Shown here one piece after another: positions 34,867 to 44,880 of a DNA stretch of 64,000 nucleotides (positions are counted from its first letter, which is position 1; each line of letters opens with the position of its first letter). Origin of the DNA: Candidatus Peregrinibacteria bacterium (GTDB taxonomy: Bacteria; Patescibacteriota; Gracilibacteria; UBA1369; PNNO01); contig JAFGJT010000009.1 of assembly GCA_016928915.1 (NCBI GenBank), forward strand, positions 124,347-188,346, in the 5' to 3' direction. The translations under genes were made by a program, and so were the position numbers. The notes beneath the pieces are model-generated. The model was not told the origin of the DNA. It searched no databases and saw only the letters and a program-made list of their open reading frames with translations.

Positions 34867-35640
34867 ATGAGAGAAAAATTATTTACAAAAAAAAATTTAA
34901 GAATTTTAAAAGAAATCGCGGTTTCGGATTTTAAAGTGCGTTATCAAAATTCAATTCTCGGCTATGTGTGGACGCTTTTCAAACCCCTGCTTCTCTTTGC
35001 GGTTTTGTATGTTGTCTTTTCGGTGTTCATGCGGTTTCCTGTTGAAAATTATCAGCTTTATCTTCTTCTGGGCGTTATTATCTGGAATTTTTTTGCCGAA
35101 GCGACAGTTATTGCATTGCGTTCTTTTGAAACAAAACAGTCGCTTATAACAAAAATATATTTTCCGCGCATAATCATTGTACTTTCCTCAACACTTACTT
35201 CGTTTATGACTTTTGTTTTAAATATGCTGGTTTTCTTTGTTTTTTTAACGTTAAGCAACATCGGCTTTCATCTGTCATTTTTCTTTTTTATTGTTTATGT
35301 TGTTGAGCTTTATTTTATTATTCTTTCCGTTTCGCTCATTGTTGCGGCTTTGTATGTTAAATTTCGCGATCTTTCGCACATTTGGGAGGTTCTTTTGCAG
35401 GTTGGCTTTTGGCTTACACCAATAATATATCCGCTGTCTATGATCCCGGCTGATTATCACCGGTTTATATATTTAAATCCTCTTGCAAGGATAATAGAGT
35501 ATTCAAGGGTTGTTTTTATAGACGGATATATTCCCGCAATTAATTTAAATGTTGTTTTGCTGCTAGTTACAGTGTTGTTTTTTGCTTTAAGCCTTTTAAT
35601 TTTTAGAAAGTTTGAGCCGCAGATTGCGGAAAATATATAA
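34867..35640 (+). CDS. ABC-2 type polysaccharide export permease (Wzm/TagG-like)
   Basis: Six TM helices; KVRYQNSILGYVWTLFKPLLLFAVLYVVFS typical of the O-antigen/teichoate exporter permease family. Confidence 0.9.
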   Translation: MREKLFTKKNLRILKEIAVSDFKVRYQNSILGYVWTLFKPLLLFAVLYVVFSVFMRFPVENYQLYLLLGVIIWNFFAEATVIALRSFETKQSLITKIYFPRIIIVLSSTLTSFMTFVLNMLVFFVFLTLSNIGFHLSFFFFIVYVVELYFIILSVSLIVAALYVKFRDLSHIWEVLLQVGFWLTPIIYPLSMIPADYHRFIYLNPLARIIEYSRVVFIDGYIPAINLNVVLLLVTVLFFALSLLIFRKFEPQIAENI

Positions 35641-35670
35641 ATTCATGCAAATTTATTAACCTAAAAAAGC

Positions 35671-35750
35671 AAGAAGAAAGCAAACAAACAAATCAACAAG
35701 CATATAAACAAATCAACCAGCCCACCCCCCAACCAACAAGCAAGTATAAT
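35671..35750 (+). repeat. Four degenerate 20-bp direct repeats, A/C-rich
   Basis: aagaagaaagcaaacaaaca / aatcaacaagcatataaaca / aatcaaccagcccacccccc / aaccaacaagcaagtataat at 35671, 35691, 35711 and 35731, exactly 20-bp register. Confidence 0.7.
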
Positions 35751-35786
35751 TTAATTATATTAATCAAACTAATTGAAGAATAAATA

Positions 35787-36521
35787 ATGGACCAGATCAT
35801 AGAAATTAACGATCTTAGCAAAATATTCCGTATTCCACATGAAAGAAGGAATACTTTAAAGGAAAATTTTCTTAATTTTCATAGAAAAGTTAAGTTTGAA
35901 GATTTTTATGCGTTAAAAAATATTAATTTAACTGTTGAAAAAGGTGATTTTATCGGGATTATCGGCAGAAACGGTTCCGGCAAGAGCACCTTACTTAAAA
36001 TTATTGCGAATATTTACTCTCCAACAATCGGCAAAGTAATTGTTAACGGCTCGATTTCGCCTTTTCTTGAACTCGGGGTGGGTTTTAACGGAGATTTAAG
36101 CGCGCGCGAAAACGTTTATCTGAACGGAATAATACTGGGGCTTTCACGAAAAGAAGTTGATAGAAAATATAAAAAAATTGTGGATTATGCCGAACTTGCG
36201 GATTTTATGGATATGAAACTCAAGAATTTTTCTTCGGGCATGCAGGTAAGGCTGGCTTTCTCAGTTGCAATTCAGGCTGATGCTGATATTTATTTATGCG
36301 ACGAAGTTCTTGCGGTAGGGGACGCATCTTTTCAAAAAAAATGCTATGAAACTTTTAGAGAATTTATGAAAACCGGAAAAACAATAATATATGTTACTCA
36401 TGATCTGCCCAGCGTTAAGGAATTCTGCAATAAAACAGCTCTTCTTGATCATGGTGCGATTTTGTCATTCGGTCCGACCGAAGAGGTCGTTAAGAAGTAT
36501 TTGGAGAGCCTGGATGGTTAG
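35787..36521 (+). CDS. ABC polysaccharide export ATPase (Wzt/TagH-like)
   Basis: GIIGRNGSGKSTLLKIIANIYSPTIGKV, LKNFSSGMQVRLAFSVAI signature, CDEVLAVGDASFQKKC. Confidence 0.94.
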   Translation: MDQIIEINDLSKIFRIPHERRNTLKENFLNFHRKVKFEDFYALKNINLTVEKGDFIGIIGRNGSGKSTLLKIIANIYSPTIGKVIVNGSISPFLELGVGFNGDLSARENVYLNGIILGLSRKEVDRKYKKIVDYAELADFMDMKLKNFSSGMQVRLAFSVAIQADADIYLCDEVLAVGDASFQKKCYETFREFMKTGKTIIYVTHDLPSVKEFCNKTALLDHGAILSFGPTEEVVKKYLESLDG

Positions 36522-37614
36522 TTTTATTAAGAAAATTTGAAAACAATCTCACACGCTGATCAATCTTCTCTTTTGCATTATTAATTCCATCATAAAGACC
36601 TTTAAGCCATTTTTCGGGTGAATCGTTCTCGTTTTTTATCCAGCCGGTATGAATTATTTCATGATGTTCAGCGCATAAAGGTATGATATTTTCATGGTTT
36701 GGAGACAACGCAAACCTTTTTGTATGATGAAGTACTGTTGAGGGCTTGTTGCAGCCCGGATAACCGCACATTCCCTGATATTTATTTTGAATTTTACGTT
36801 TTATTTCCGCGGGTATATGCCTTGTTGTATTGCTTGCGTAAACAATTTTCTTATCGGATTCGGATTTGCTCATATTAGTAATAGTTGTATTAACCGGATT
36901 TTGAATCATTTGATTTGATTCGGATATTTTTTCCTTACATAATTCGTTTGCAATATCAAATTTATCTTTAATAAGTTTTTGCATTACTTCACACCAGGTT
37001 GCATATCTTTTTATGGCTTTTTCCATTTCCTGTTTGTATTTTCTGAGTTTAAAATCGGTTTTTTTATCAACGTCAAAACTATAATGAATCCTTTCGTCAA
37101 CACTTGACATATCAGAAAAATTTTCAAATCCTCTGTTGTTTCCGAATAATGAATTTTGGGCTTCAGTTAGGCTTTTTTGACTATCCGGATTTTGTAAAAT
37201 TTCAGGTCTGGGCCGGATTTCCCGAGCCCAAACCTGAAGGGCGGGTTTTGACATTTCCATAACCTTTTTTGCCAGTATTTCCTGATTTTCTTTTGTCGCA
37301 ATAGTTGCAACAACACGCATTTTATGAACTCCAACTTTTGGCAATATATTTAATAAAGCGGGCTTATCGTTGATATGCTTTTGCAGCTGCATTGCGACTT
37401 CAACCGTATATTCTCCGACTCCTCCAAGTCTTCCGGCAAAATCAACAATTGATGCAAAACCATATTTACGATAAAGATTTCTCTTTGCCACCTCCGGCAG
37501 AAGCGCGACAAAACGTTTTTTCCAGTCGCGGGCCTTTGCTCCGACATCCTGACAATATTGATATAGTTCCTTATCAGTCATTGTAACAATTTTTGATAAT
37601 TTATAAACCAGCAT
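36490..37614 (-). CDS. HNH endonuclease domain protein
   Basis: C-terminal CGYPGCNKPSTVLHHTKRFALSPNHENIIPLCAEHHEIIH (Cys-flanked HNH). Confidence 0.8.
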   Translation of the reverse strand: MLVYKLSKIVTMTDKELYQYCQDVGAKARDWKKRFVALLPEVAKRNLYRKYGFASIVDFAGRLGGVGEYTVEVAMQLQKHINDKPALLNILPKVGVHKMRVVATIATKENQEILAKKVMEMSKPALQVWAREIRPRPEILQNPDSQKSLTEAQNSLFGNNRGFENFSDMSSVDERIHYSFDVDKKTDFKLRKYKQEMEKAIKRYATWCEVMQKLIKDKFDIANELCKEKISESNQMIQNPVNTTITNMSKSESDKKIVYASNTTRHIPAEIKRKIQNKYQGMCGYPGCNKPSTVLHHTKRFALSPNHENIIPLCAEHHEIIHTGWIKNENDSPEKWLKGLYDGINNAKEKIDQRVRLFSNFLNKTNHPGSPNTS

Positions 37615-38026
37615 AAATTAAAAAATTAAGGATAAAATGTTGTGGAAATTTATGTAGGTTTTGAAATTAATTTTTAAAGAATTTTCGAAATTAATCGTAT
37701 AATCATTTATTGAAAATAATTATTGTTGAAGATAATATTTAATGTAAAATCGGCTAAATATTTATAAAGTCAAATTGATTTCCACGCTATTATTTTTTCA
37801 TAAGAAAGAAAAAATTTCAATGTTAACTTTTCGTTTCACATAGCGTAAATTTAAAAATTGTAGTGAATATATACTCACCTTAAGTATCTTTGTATAATTT
37901 TTTTATTCTTGAATAAATAAAATGTTCAAAAAGACCAGGCGCAAAAAAAAATTATTTCTTTAAAAAAATATAACTGACTACGGATTTAAAATACATGACA
38001 ATTATAAAAAATAACAATATACTTTT

Positions 38027-39256
38027 CTATAAAGATTTATATATTTTCAGCGTCTCTTTCGCGCATTTATTCCAAGTGAAATTTCGGGCCCGTTCAATTC
38101 CCAACTTTGAATACTTATCCCTCTCCGATGGTGATTTGACAAACTCTAAAATCCGACCCGCAATATCAGAATGATTCATTGGGTTAACATATTTTACCGC
38201 ATCTCCGCCGACTTCCGGCAAAGACGACATTGATGAAGTTACAACCGGCACACCGCACGCCATGGCTTCAAGAACCGGCAAACCGAATCCCTCATAAAAT
38301 GATGGATAAACAAACACTTCTGTTCCGTTTAACAGGTAAGGAACCTCTTCGTCGCTTACAAATCCCGTCCGTACAACGTCGTCGCCCAAACCGAGTTCAC
38401 CGATTTTGCGGTATATTTCCTCATAAAACCACCCGTCTTTTCCGATTAAAACAAGCTTATGAGGGATTTTTTCCTTATTTTTAAGCTCATAAAACGCCTG
38501 AAGCAAATTCACAAGGTTTTTTCGCGGTTCGATAGTTCCCAGATAACAAATATACGGCTCTTCTATGCCGTATTTCTTCAGAACACCTTGAAGAGCAATC
38601 CTTTCGTTTTTAGCTGAATCAGATTGAAAATCGGCAACTGCTTTAAGTCCGGAATCGTTCCCTAAAGTAATATCTGTTTTAACTCTCGAATTGTTTTTCT
38701 TTCCGATCGGCCTGAACCTTTCATGCACCCCGAACGGCGTCACAAAAATCCGCTCTGCCGGAATGCCGATTCGTTCAATAATATCCCGTTTTGTGTTCTG
38801 GGAATTCGTTAAAACCGCATTCGCATACTTTTTAATGCCTTTAAACCTGTAATGATAAAGAATTTTGTTTTTAAGAAGATGATACTGCGGGTAAAGAATC
38901 GTTGTAATGTCGTGAATAAACGCCACCGTTTTAGCACGCGTGGGCTGTTGGCATATCTCGGAAATCTGATAAAGATCGCATTTTTCGGTGATGTTCTCAA
39001 GACGAGGCCATCTTGCCATCAACCACCATGCCGTGATTAACCGTTGCGGGATTTTATATGCATGCATGCGCATATTTCCAAAAGGAATCTTAAAGTCTAA
39101 ACCACAGTACTTTGCATTATCCCGCAGATTAAAGGCATAAAGGTTGTACTGATTCTCGCGGTCAATCTTAAAAAGAGAATTTAAAAGATTAAATTGGTAC
39201 TGCCCGATACCCGTTTTTGGCATGCTTAGAGCCGTAATGTCGAATCCGATTTTCAT
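38027..39256 (-). CDS. GT4-family glycosyltransferase
   Basis: FVTPFGVHERF, CYLGTIEPRKNLVNLLQAFYEL, YPSFYEGFGLPVLEAMACGVPVVTS. Confidence 0.93.
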   Translation of the reverse strand: MKIGFDITALSMPKTGIGQYQFNLLNSLFKIDRENQYNLYAFNLRDNAKYCGLDFKIPFGNMRMHAYKIPQRLITAWWLMARWPRLENITEKCDLYQISEICQQPTRAKTVAFIHDITTILYPQYHLLKNKILYHYRFKGIKKYANAVLTNSQNTKRDIIERIGIPAERIFVTPFGVHERFRPIGKKNNSRVKTDITLGNDSGLKAVADFQSDSAKNERIALQGVLKKYGIEEPYICYLGTIEPRKNLVNLLQAFYELKNKEKIPHKLVLIGKDGWFYEEIYRKIGELGLGDDVVRTGFVSDEEVPYLLNGTEVFVYPSFYEGFGLPVLEAMACGVPVVTSSMSSLPEVGGDAVKYVNPMNHSDIAGRILEFVKSPSERDKYSKLGIERARNFTWNKCAKETLKIYKSL

Positions 39257-39347
39257 GCGTTTAAATAAATTATTGTATTCTTGTTGTGTTTATCGGACGA
39301 GTTTAATAGAATTAACTCGATCAATATTCGGATCAATAAACATTCTC

Positions 39348-39704
39348 ATGGCCAAACCAAGTTTAACAAAAACTTTATCAAATCTCGACAAGAAACGCAT
39401 TTTAAATTTTCTGGAAAAAGTTACGCGCGATATTGCCGCACTTAAGCGAAAAGAAACAAAAGACAAGAAAAACGTATATATAAATTCATTGAAAGAAGAG
39501 GCGAATTTGTTAAATTATTTCAGGCGCTTTGTTTCACCGCGTAAAGTCGTCGGAAAGGTCATAGACAAGGCAAAAAATAAGTTTTATTACGAAACCGAAT
39601 ATTTTATTGGTGAAATAGTGGCAAGGCAGGAAAGGTTTAACCAGAAGGTTATTAAGTATCTTGAAAAGCTGGAGGCGGAGATTAAGAGTTTAAAGAAGAA
39701 ATAA
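39348..39704 (+). CDS. Small basic helical protein, unknown function
   Basis: MAKPSLTKTLSNLDKKRILNFLEK...; start chosen at 39348 because the ORF-track start overlaps the divergent glycosyltransferase. Confidence 0.55.
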   Translation: MAKPSLTKTLSNLDKKRILNFLEKVTRDIAALKRKETKDKKNVYINSLKEEANLLNYFRRFVSPRKVVGKVIDKAKNKFYYETEYFIGEIVARQERFNQKVIKYLEKLEAEIKSLKKK

Positions 39705-41811
39705 CATCCTGTACTTCCGGTACATGATTCTTTTTTTCTCTAAACCCACTTATTATTGTTTCGATTAATTTTTTATAAGTTTTTTGAAACTTTTCTTTTG
39801 AATACTTATTGCTTGATTTTTTCGCTGATAATGATAAGTGCTTTATAGTTATTTTTTCCTTTATAAGCCGGATTGTAAGTCTTTTCATATCTCTTTCGTT
39901 CCTGAATCTAAATCCGTTTACACGGTTTTCCACTATTTCTTTCTGCCCGCCGCCGTCGAATACCACTGGTACGCAGCCGTTTTGCATTGCTTCGACTGTT
40001 GTCATGCCAAAGTGTTCGATTAATACGGGGTTTTTTCCCAAATTTTCATTTAAACCGCAGGCATGCCAGAAGATTTTGCTTTTTGCGTAAAGCTTTTTTA
40101 GGTCTTCATTTGATAAATTAGTAACAACTTTTATAGGGCAGCCGCATGATTTTATATAATTTTTTACCTGAGCAAGATACGCATTTTTTTTAAATGTTCC
40201 TCCGCATAATACAAGCTTCCATCCTTTTAAAATTTTTGGATTTTTTTTGTATAATGAGCAAAATATTTTGGCCATTTCAAGCTGTTTTTTTGAACCTTTT
40301 ACTTCAAAACGGCTTACAGAAAGAATTATATTTTCTTTAATAACCTTACCCTTGTATTTCATATCTATCGGCGGATAAATCATTAAATTGCTTTTTAAAC
40401 CCCACTTTTTTTTAATCCATTCGTCTGTGTATTTTGAATTTGAAATTAAAAAATCATACTTTGATGGATAAAAGTAATGACTTCTGTCTGTATCGGGAAA
40501 GTGGCATAAAAAAATATTTTTTAAAGCAAGTGCATTAACAGAAGGCACCATGTTTACATTTATAAAAAGGTCGTAATTTAAAACCTCATCCTCGATTTTT
40601 TCAAATGGATTTCGGGCAGCACCTATTGCCAGACTTGGATTGATTTCTGTGTCTTCTTTATATATTGGCAGTTCTATGATTTTTAATTTACAGCCTTTTA
40701 ATTTGAGATCATACCAATTTTCGAGCTGCGAAATCGTTACAGGTTTATTTGACACTAAAGTTATATCTCCTGTCTTTTTTATCGCTTCTGCAATTGTTAA
40801 GCCGTATTTCTGCCCACCTCCGATAAAATGCATGGCACGGTCATATAAACAGATTCTTGGTCTTCTTAAATTGCAAAAAAGTTCAATTTCGTTTGTTAGA
40901 TTCTGGATTTTATCCAATGGATATATTTTAGACAGCTCAAGCATTATTTTTGGGTATACTCTCTTTATTACAGCTTCATTTTGTGTTTTAAAAAGTTCAA
41001 TTACCCCGAATTTAATATATTTAAATAAAACATCAAATTGTTTATGAATATATGGATAAGACTTCGGAATTTGTTTGGCAAAATCATCGGGTTTTCGTTT
41101 AGCAATAAATAAGAATCTGTTACGGTTGCAGAAAAAACATGGAATTTTGTTCTCATCACCAGTCGTACCGTGGAGATCATGATAAATAATGCTTTTTGGA
41201 TTTATAATAATTTTCCACCCTTTATCGTTTAAGCGAAAGCCGAGGTCGACATCTTCGTAATACATAATAAAATCTTCATCGAGACCGTTAACATCTTCAA
41301 GAGCCTCCCTTCTATATAAAACACAGCAACCCGAAGCGGCTTTTATTTTTTTTCCTTTTGTATCCTTTTTATTATCTTCTTTATGGATATTAATATCTTT
41401 ATAATAATAATCTTCAGCATCCTGAATCCCCATACTGTTAATTTTTTTTGTTTTTGAGAAAAGGATTTTAGACATTACTCCGCCGATTTTATTATTTTTG
41501 CGGGCGGAATTTATTAGTTCCTTAAGCCAGTTTTTATCAGCCTTAATATCCGGATTTAAAAATACAATAAATTCGCCTTTAGATTCTTTCGTACCCAGAT
41601 TCAGCGCATAAGCATAATTGTTTTTATTTGTAATGATGTACCTGAGATTTTTGTATTTTTTAAAGTTACTGGTGTGATCTTTGCCGGGTGTATTATCCAA
41701 AATCAAAATTTCATAATTAATGCCTTTTAGATCTGATTTATAGACAGATTTAAGGCATTTTTTAGTAATTTTTGGGTTGCCAAAATGTACAATCAAAATT
41801 GAAACATCCAT
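39682..41811 (-). CDS. Two-domain glycosyltransferase (GT2 N-terminal + GT4 C-terminal)
   Basis: MDVSILIVHFGNPKITKKCLKSVYKSDLKGINYEILILDN and MYYEDVDLGFRL (GT2); SVSRFEVKGSKKQLEM...LIEHFGMTTVEAMQNGCVPVVFDGGG (GT4). Confidence 0.9.
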   Translation of the reverse strand: MDVSILIVHFGNPKITKKCLKSVYKSDLKGINYEILILDNTPGKDHTSNFKKYKNLRYIITNKNNYAYALNLGTKESKGEFIVFLNPDIKADKNWLKELINSARKNNKIGGVMSKILFSKTKKINSMGIQDAEDYYYKDINIHKEDNKKDTKGKKIKAASGCCVLYRREALEDVNGLDEDFIMYYEDVDLGFRLNDKGWKIIINPKSIIYHDLHGTTGDENKIPCFFCNRNRFLFIAKRKPDDFAKQIPKSYPYIHKQFDVLFKYIKFGVIELFKTQNEAVIKRVYPKIMLELSKIYPLDKIQNLTNEIELFCNLRRPRICLYDRAMHFIGGGQKYGLTIAEAIKKTGDITLVSNKPVTISQLENWYDLKLKGCKLKIIELPIYKEDTEINPSLAIGAARNPFEKIEDEVLNYDLFINVNMVPSVNALALKNIFLCHFPDTDRSHYFYPSKYDFLISNSKYTDEWIKKKWGLKSNLMIYPPIDMKYKGKVIKENIILSVSRFEVKGSKKQLEMAKIFCSLYKKNPKILKGWKLVLCGGTFKKNAYLAQVKNYIKSCGCPIKVVTNLSNEDLKKLYAKSKIFWHACGLNENLGKNPVLIEHFGMTTVEAMQNGCVPVVFDGGGQKEIVENRVNGFRFRNERDMKRLTIRLIKEKITIKHLSLSAKKSSNKYSKEKFQKTYKKLIETIISGFREKKNHVPEVQDVISSLNS

Positions 41812-41867
41812 ACTTTAATTTTATGCAAATCAATGATACATTAAATAATGATTTTTAAAAGAGTTAT

Positions 41868-42626
41868 ATGCTGATTGACACTCATTGCCATATTCAGATG
41901 CCGCCGCTTGATAAAGACATCGAAGGTGCAATTAAACGCGCCAATCAAGCCGGAGTTTATAAACTGATTGTTGTCGGATGCGACCTTGAACTTTCACGCA
42001 AAGCAATTGGAATTTCTGAAAATTATGACGGGGTTTTTGCTACAATAGCGCTTCATCCGCAGGATGCGAAAAAATTGACGGATAAAATGTGGGCTGAATT
42101 TGAAAAAATGGCTGAAAATAAAAATGTCGTGGCAATAGGGGAGACCGGTTTGGATTATTTTAAAGAATACAGCCCCAAAGAAAAGCAAATTGAGGTATTT
42201 AAAAAACACATTGAACTGGCTTTAAAGGTTGATAAACCGTTGATAATTCACAATCGTGATGCAGATGAAGATTCAATAAGGATTTTGCAGGAATATAAGG
42301 TGAAAAAAGCCGTTTTCCACTGCTATGCAAGCGGTGTCGAGTTCGCGCGAAAAGTCTGGCAGGCCGGATATTTTACGTCTTTTACAGGAATGATCACCTA
42401 TCCAAAAGCAAATGCGTTGAGGTCCGTTGTTGAAGAGTGTCCCCTTGAATGCATGATGGTGGAAACTGACTGTCCCTTCTTGGCCCCGCAAAAATACAGA
42501 GGAAATACAAACGAACCCGCCTATGTTGTTGAGGTCGCCGCGGAAATCACGAGAATAAAGAATAAAGATTTAAAAGAGATAGAGGAGATTACAACGAGGA
42601 ATGCGGAAGAGTTTTTTGGGATATAA
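41868..42626 (+). CDS. tatD: TatD family hydrolase
   Basis: MLIDTHCHIQMPP, AIGETGLDYFKEYSPKEKQIEVFKKHIELA, METDCPFLAP. Confidence 0.95.
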   Translation: MLIDTHCHIQMPPLDKDIEGAIKRANQAGVYKLIVVGCDLELSRKAIGISENYDGVFATIALHPQDAKKLTDKMWAEFEKMAENKNVVAIGETGLDYFKEYSPKEKQIEVFKKHIELALKVDKPLIIHNRDADEDSIRILQEYKVKKAVFHCYASGVEFARKVWQAGYFTSFTGMITYPKANALRSVVEECPLECMMVETDCPFLAPQKYRGNTNEPAYVVEVAAEITRIKNKDLKEIEEITTRNAEEFFGI

Positions 42627-42697
42627 AGAGACACAATTTGATTGACGGGAATCTATGTATGTGGTTTGATATTTGTCTATATTTAACAATTATTATC

Positions 42698-43489
42698 ATG
42701 TCTAAAAAACCTTCAAAACAAGCTTCAGATGTTAACGGAATTGAAAAAACAGATTTAAAGGATAGAATTAAAAATATGCAGGATTGTATTACTGATGCAT
42801 CTAATAAGGCTATACAAACCATAGCAGAGGGTCAGAGGGATGGTATCTTTTATATATTAATTATTGGTCAAAGCCCAGATGGATTTGTAATGACTAATAA
42901 TTATTATGGAGTAAAAAATCATACGGTTGAAAAAATAGAATTTTCATGTAAAAATAAGCAAACACCTTTAAAAGAACTTACACCAGAACAGCAATCCGAC
43001 CTGTTTGCGGTTCTTGAAGAACGATTTAATAAGAATCATAAAGAGTATTTACTTAAAAAAACAATCAAAACATGGAGTGATATTAAAGAGGCTTTTGAAG
43101 CAAATAAACAGGCTTTATGGAGTGTATATCAAATGGAACAAGCCGGTCACGAACCTGATGTATATTATTGTGATGATGATGGTTTTGATGTTGGAACATG
43201 TTCTTTAAATGCCCCGGAACCAGATTCATCTTTTGCGGATGCTACTAGAAGAGCAGATGAGATAAGAACAAACATTATGACAACAGAAGAATACCGTAAT
43301 AAATTATTAAAATTTAGAAATGATTGTGATAAAAAAACAAATTGTTGGCTTGTTTATAAAACATCTTCCAGATTTTCTCCAAAAACAGGTGGCCGTTTTG
43401 GATTTGGAGTACGCATAGGCGATGTGGATTCCAACAGTAAATTAGGTTGGCGCGGCACAGTAAGAGTCCCTTGGAAAAAAACTATTTAA
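42698..43489 (+). CDS. Hypothetical protein
   Basis: ORF of 263 aa from MSKKPSKQASDVN; no recognised family. Confidence 0.55.
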   Translation: MSKKPSKQASDVNGIEKTDLKDRIKNMQDCITDASNKAIQTIAEGQRDGIFYILIIGQSPDGFVMTNNYYGVKNHTVEKIEFSCKNKQTPLKELTPEQQSDLFAVLEERFNKNHKEYLLKKTIKTWSDIKEAFEANKQALWSVYQMEQAGHEPDVYYCDDDGFDVGTCSLNAPEPDSSFADATRRADEIRTNIMTTEEYRNKLLKFRNDCDKKTNCWLVYKTSSRFSPKTGGRFGFGVRIGDVDSNSKLGWRGTVRVPWKKTI

Positions 43490-43498
43490 ATTTGATTT

Positions 43499-44863
43499 TT
43501 ATAACGCTTTTACAACTTCAAAAATATCTTTAGTCTTTATTAAATTTTTCCCCGAAGTTGTTGTTATTTTTTCTTTTGTATGCGGCACAACGATTGTTTT
43601 GAATCCTAATTTTTCGGCTTCTTTAACGCGTTTTGAAAGTTGGCTTACATTGCGGATTTCGCCGGATAATCCTATTTCTCCTATGAATACTGTGTCGGAG
43701 GGTACTACTTTTTGCATGTAGGAAGATGCGATTGCGACGAGTACGCCGAGGTCACAAGCGGGGTCGTTTAGGCGCATACCGCCGACAACATTTACGAAGA
43801 CATCTTGGTTGGAGAGGTTAAAGCGGGCGTATTTTTGGAGAACTGATATTAAAAGTTGGAGTCTGTTTATGTCATAGCCGGTTGCGGTGCGTTTTGGGTA
43901 GCCGAACGGGGTAATGTTTGTTAGCCCTTGAGTTTCCACGAGAATCGGGCGGGTTCCTTCCATTGTTACCGTGATTGCCGAACCTATGGGGTTTTCTTTT
44001 CGTCCTTCAAGAAAGTGCGCTGAAGGATTTGCGACTTCCACCATCCCGTTTTCGTTCATTTCGAATATTCCGATTTCGTTGGTTGAGCCGAAGCGGTTTT
44101 TTTGTGATCTTAAGATGCGGAAATTTTGGTATCTGTCTCCTTCAAGAAATAAAACAGTATCAACCAGATGTTCGAGTACGCGCGGGCCTGCAAGATCGCC
44201 CTCTTTTGTTACGTGGCCGATTAAAATTATGGGTGTATTGGTTGTTTTCGCGAATTCCATAAACTGTTCGGTTGCGTAGCGGATTTGGCCTATGCTTCCT
44301 GAAAGTCCGGTTAAATCAGCGGAATTTAACACCTGAATTGAATCAATAATTACTATATTCGGTTTGAATTCGTTTAAAGTTGCGATAATTGTTTCAAGGC
44401 TTGTTTCGGACAAAAAAGATAGATTTTCGGAGTTGATTTTTAAACGCTGGGCACGGGAAGCAATCTGGTTTTGGGATTCTTCTCCTGAAACATATAAAAC
44501 CGATTTATTCAATGACAAAAGATCATTGCAAAGCTGGAGAGTAAGTGTGGATTTCCCGATTCCGGGTTCGCCGGTTAGTAATGATAAACTTCCCTCAATT
44601 AATCCTCCGCCGAGAACTCGGTTAACTTCGTTCATCTTTAAAACAAGGCGTTTTTCAACATTCGATGTTGAAATTAACGATACGGGAGTTTTAGGTTTAA
44701 TTGATTTATGTCCAACCGATTTATGCGCGCGTACCGAGGGTTCTTGAATTTCAGCTTCGGTAAAAGAATTCCACTCATCGCATCCGGGACATTTACCCAC
44801 CCATTTGGGGCTTTCAAATCCGCATTTGCTGCAGGTAAAAAGTGATTTGATTTTCATAAGCAT
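43499..44863 (-). CDS. radA: DNA repair protein RadA
   Basis: CSKCGFESPKWVGKCPGCDEWNSF zinc finger, LLTGEPGIGKSTLTLQL, KNRFGSTNEIGIFEM, C-terminal Lon-like domain. Confidence 0.97.
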   Translation of the reverse strand: MLMKIKSLFTCSKCGFESPKWVGKCPGCDEWNSFTEAEIQEPSVRAHKSVGHKSIKPKTPVSLISTSNVEKRLVLKMNEVNRVLGGGLIEGSLSLLTGEPGIGKSTLTLQLCNDLLSLNKSVLYVSGEESQNQIASRAQRLKINSENLSFLSETSLETIIATLNEFKPNIVIIDSIQVLNSADLTGLSGSIGQIRYATEQFMEFAKTTNTPIILIGHVTKEGDLAGPRVLEHLVDTVLFLEGDRYQNFRILRSQKNRFGSTNEIGIFEMNENGMVEVANPSAHFLEGRKENPIGSAITVTMEGTRPILVETQGLTNITPFGYPKRTATGYDINRLQLLISVLQKYARFNLSNQDVFVNVVGGMRLNDPACDLGVLVAIASSYMQKVVPSDTVFIGEIGLSGEIRNVSQLSKRVKEAEKLGFKTIVVPHTKEKITTTSGKNLIKTKDIFEVVKAL

Positions 44864-44880
44864 TGCGTTAATCCTGACTA

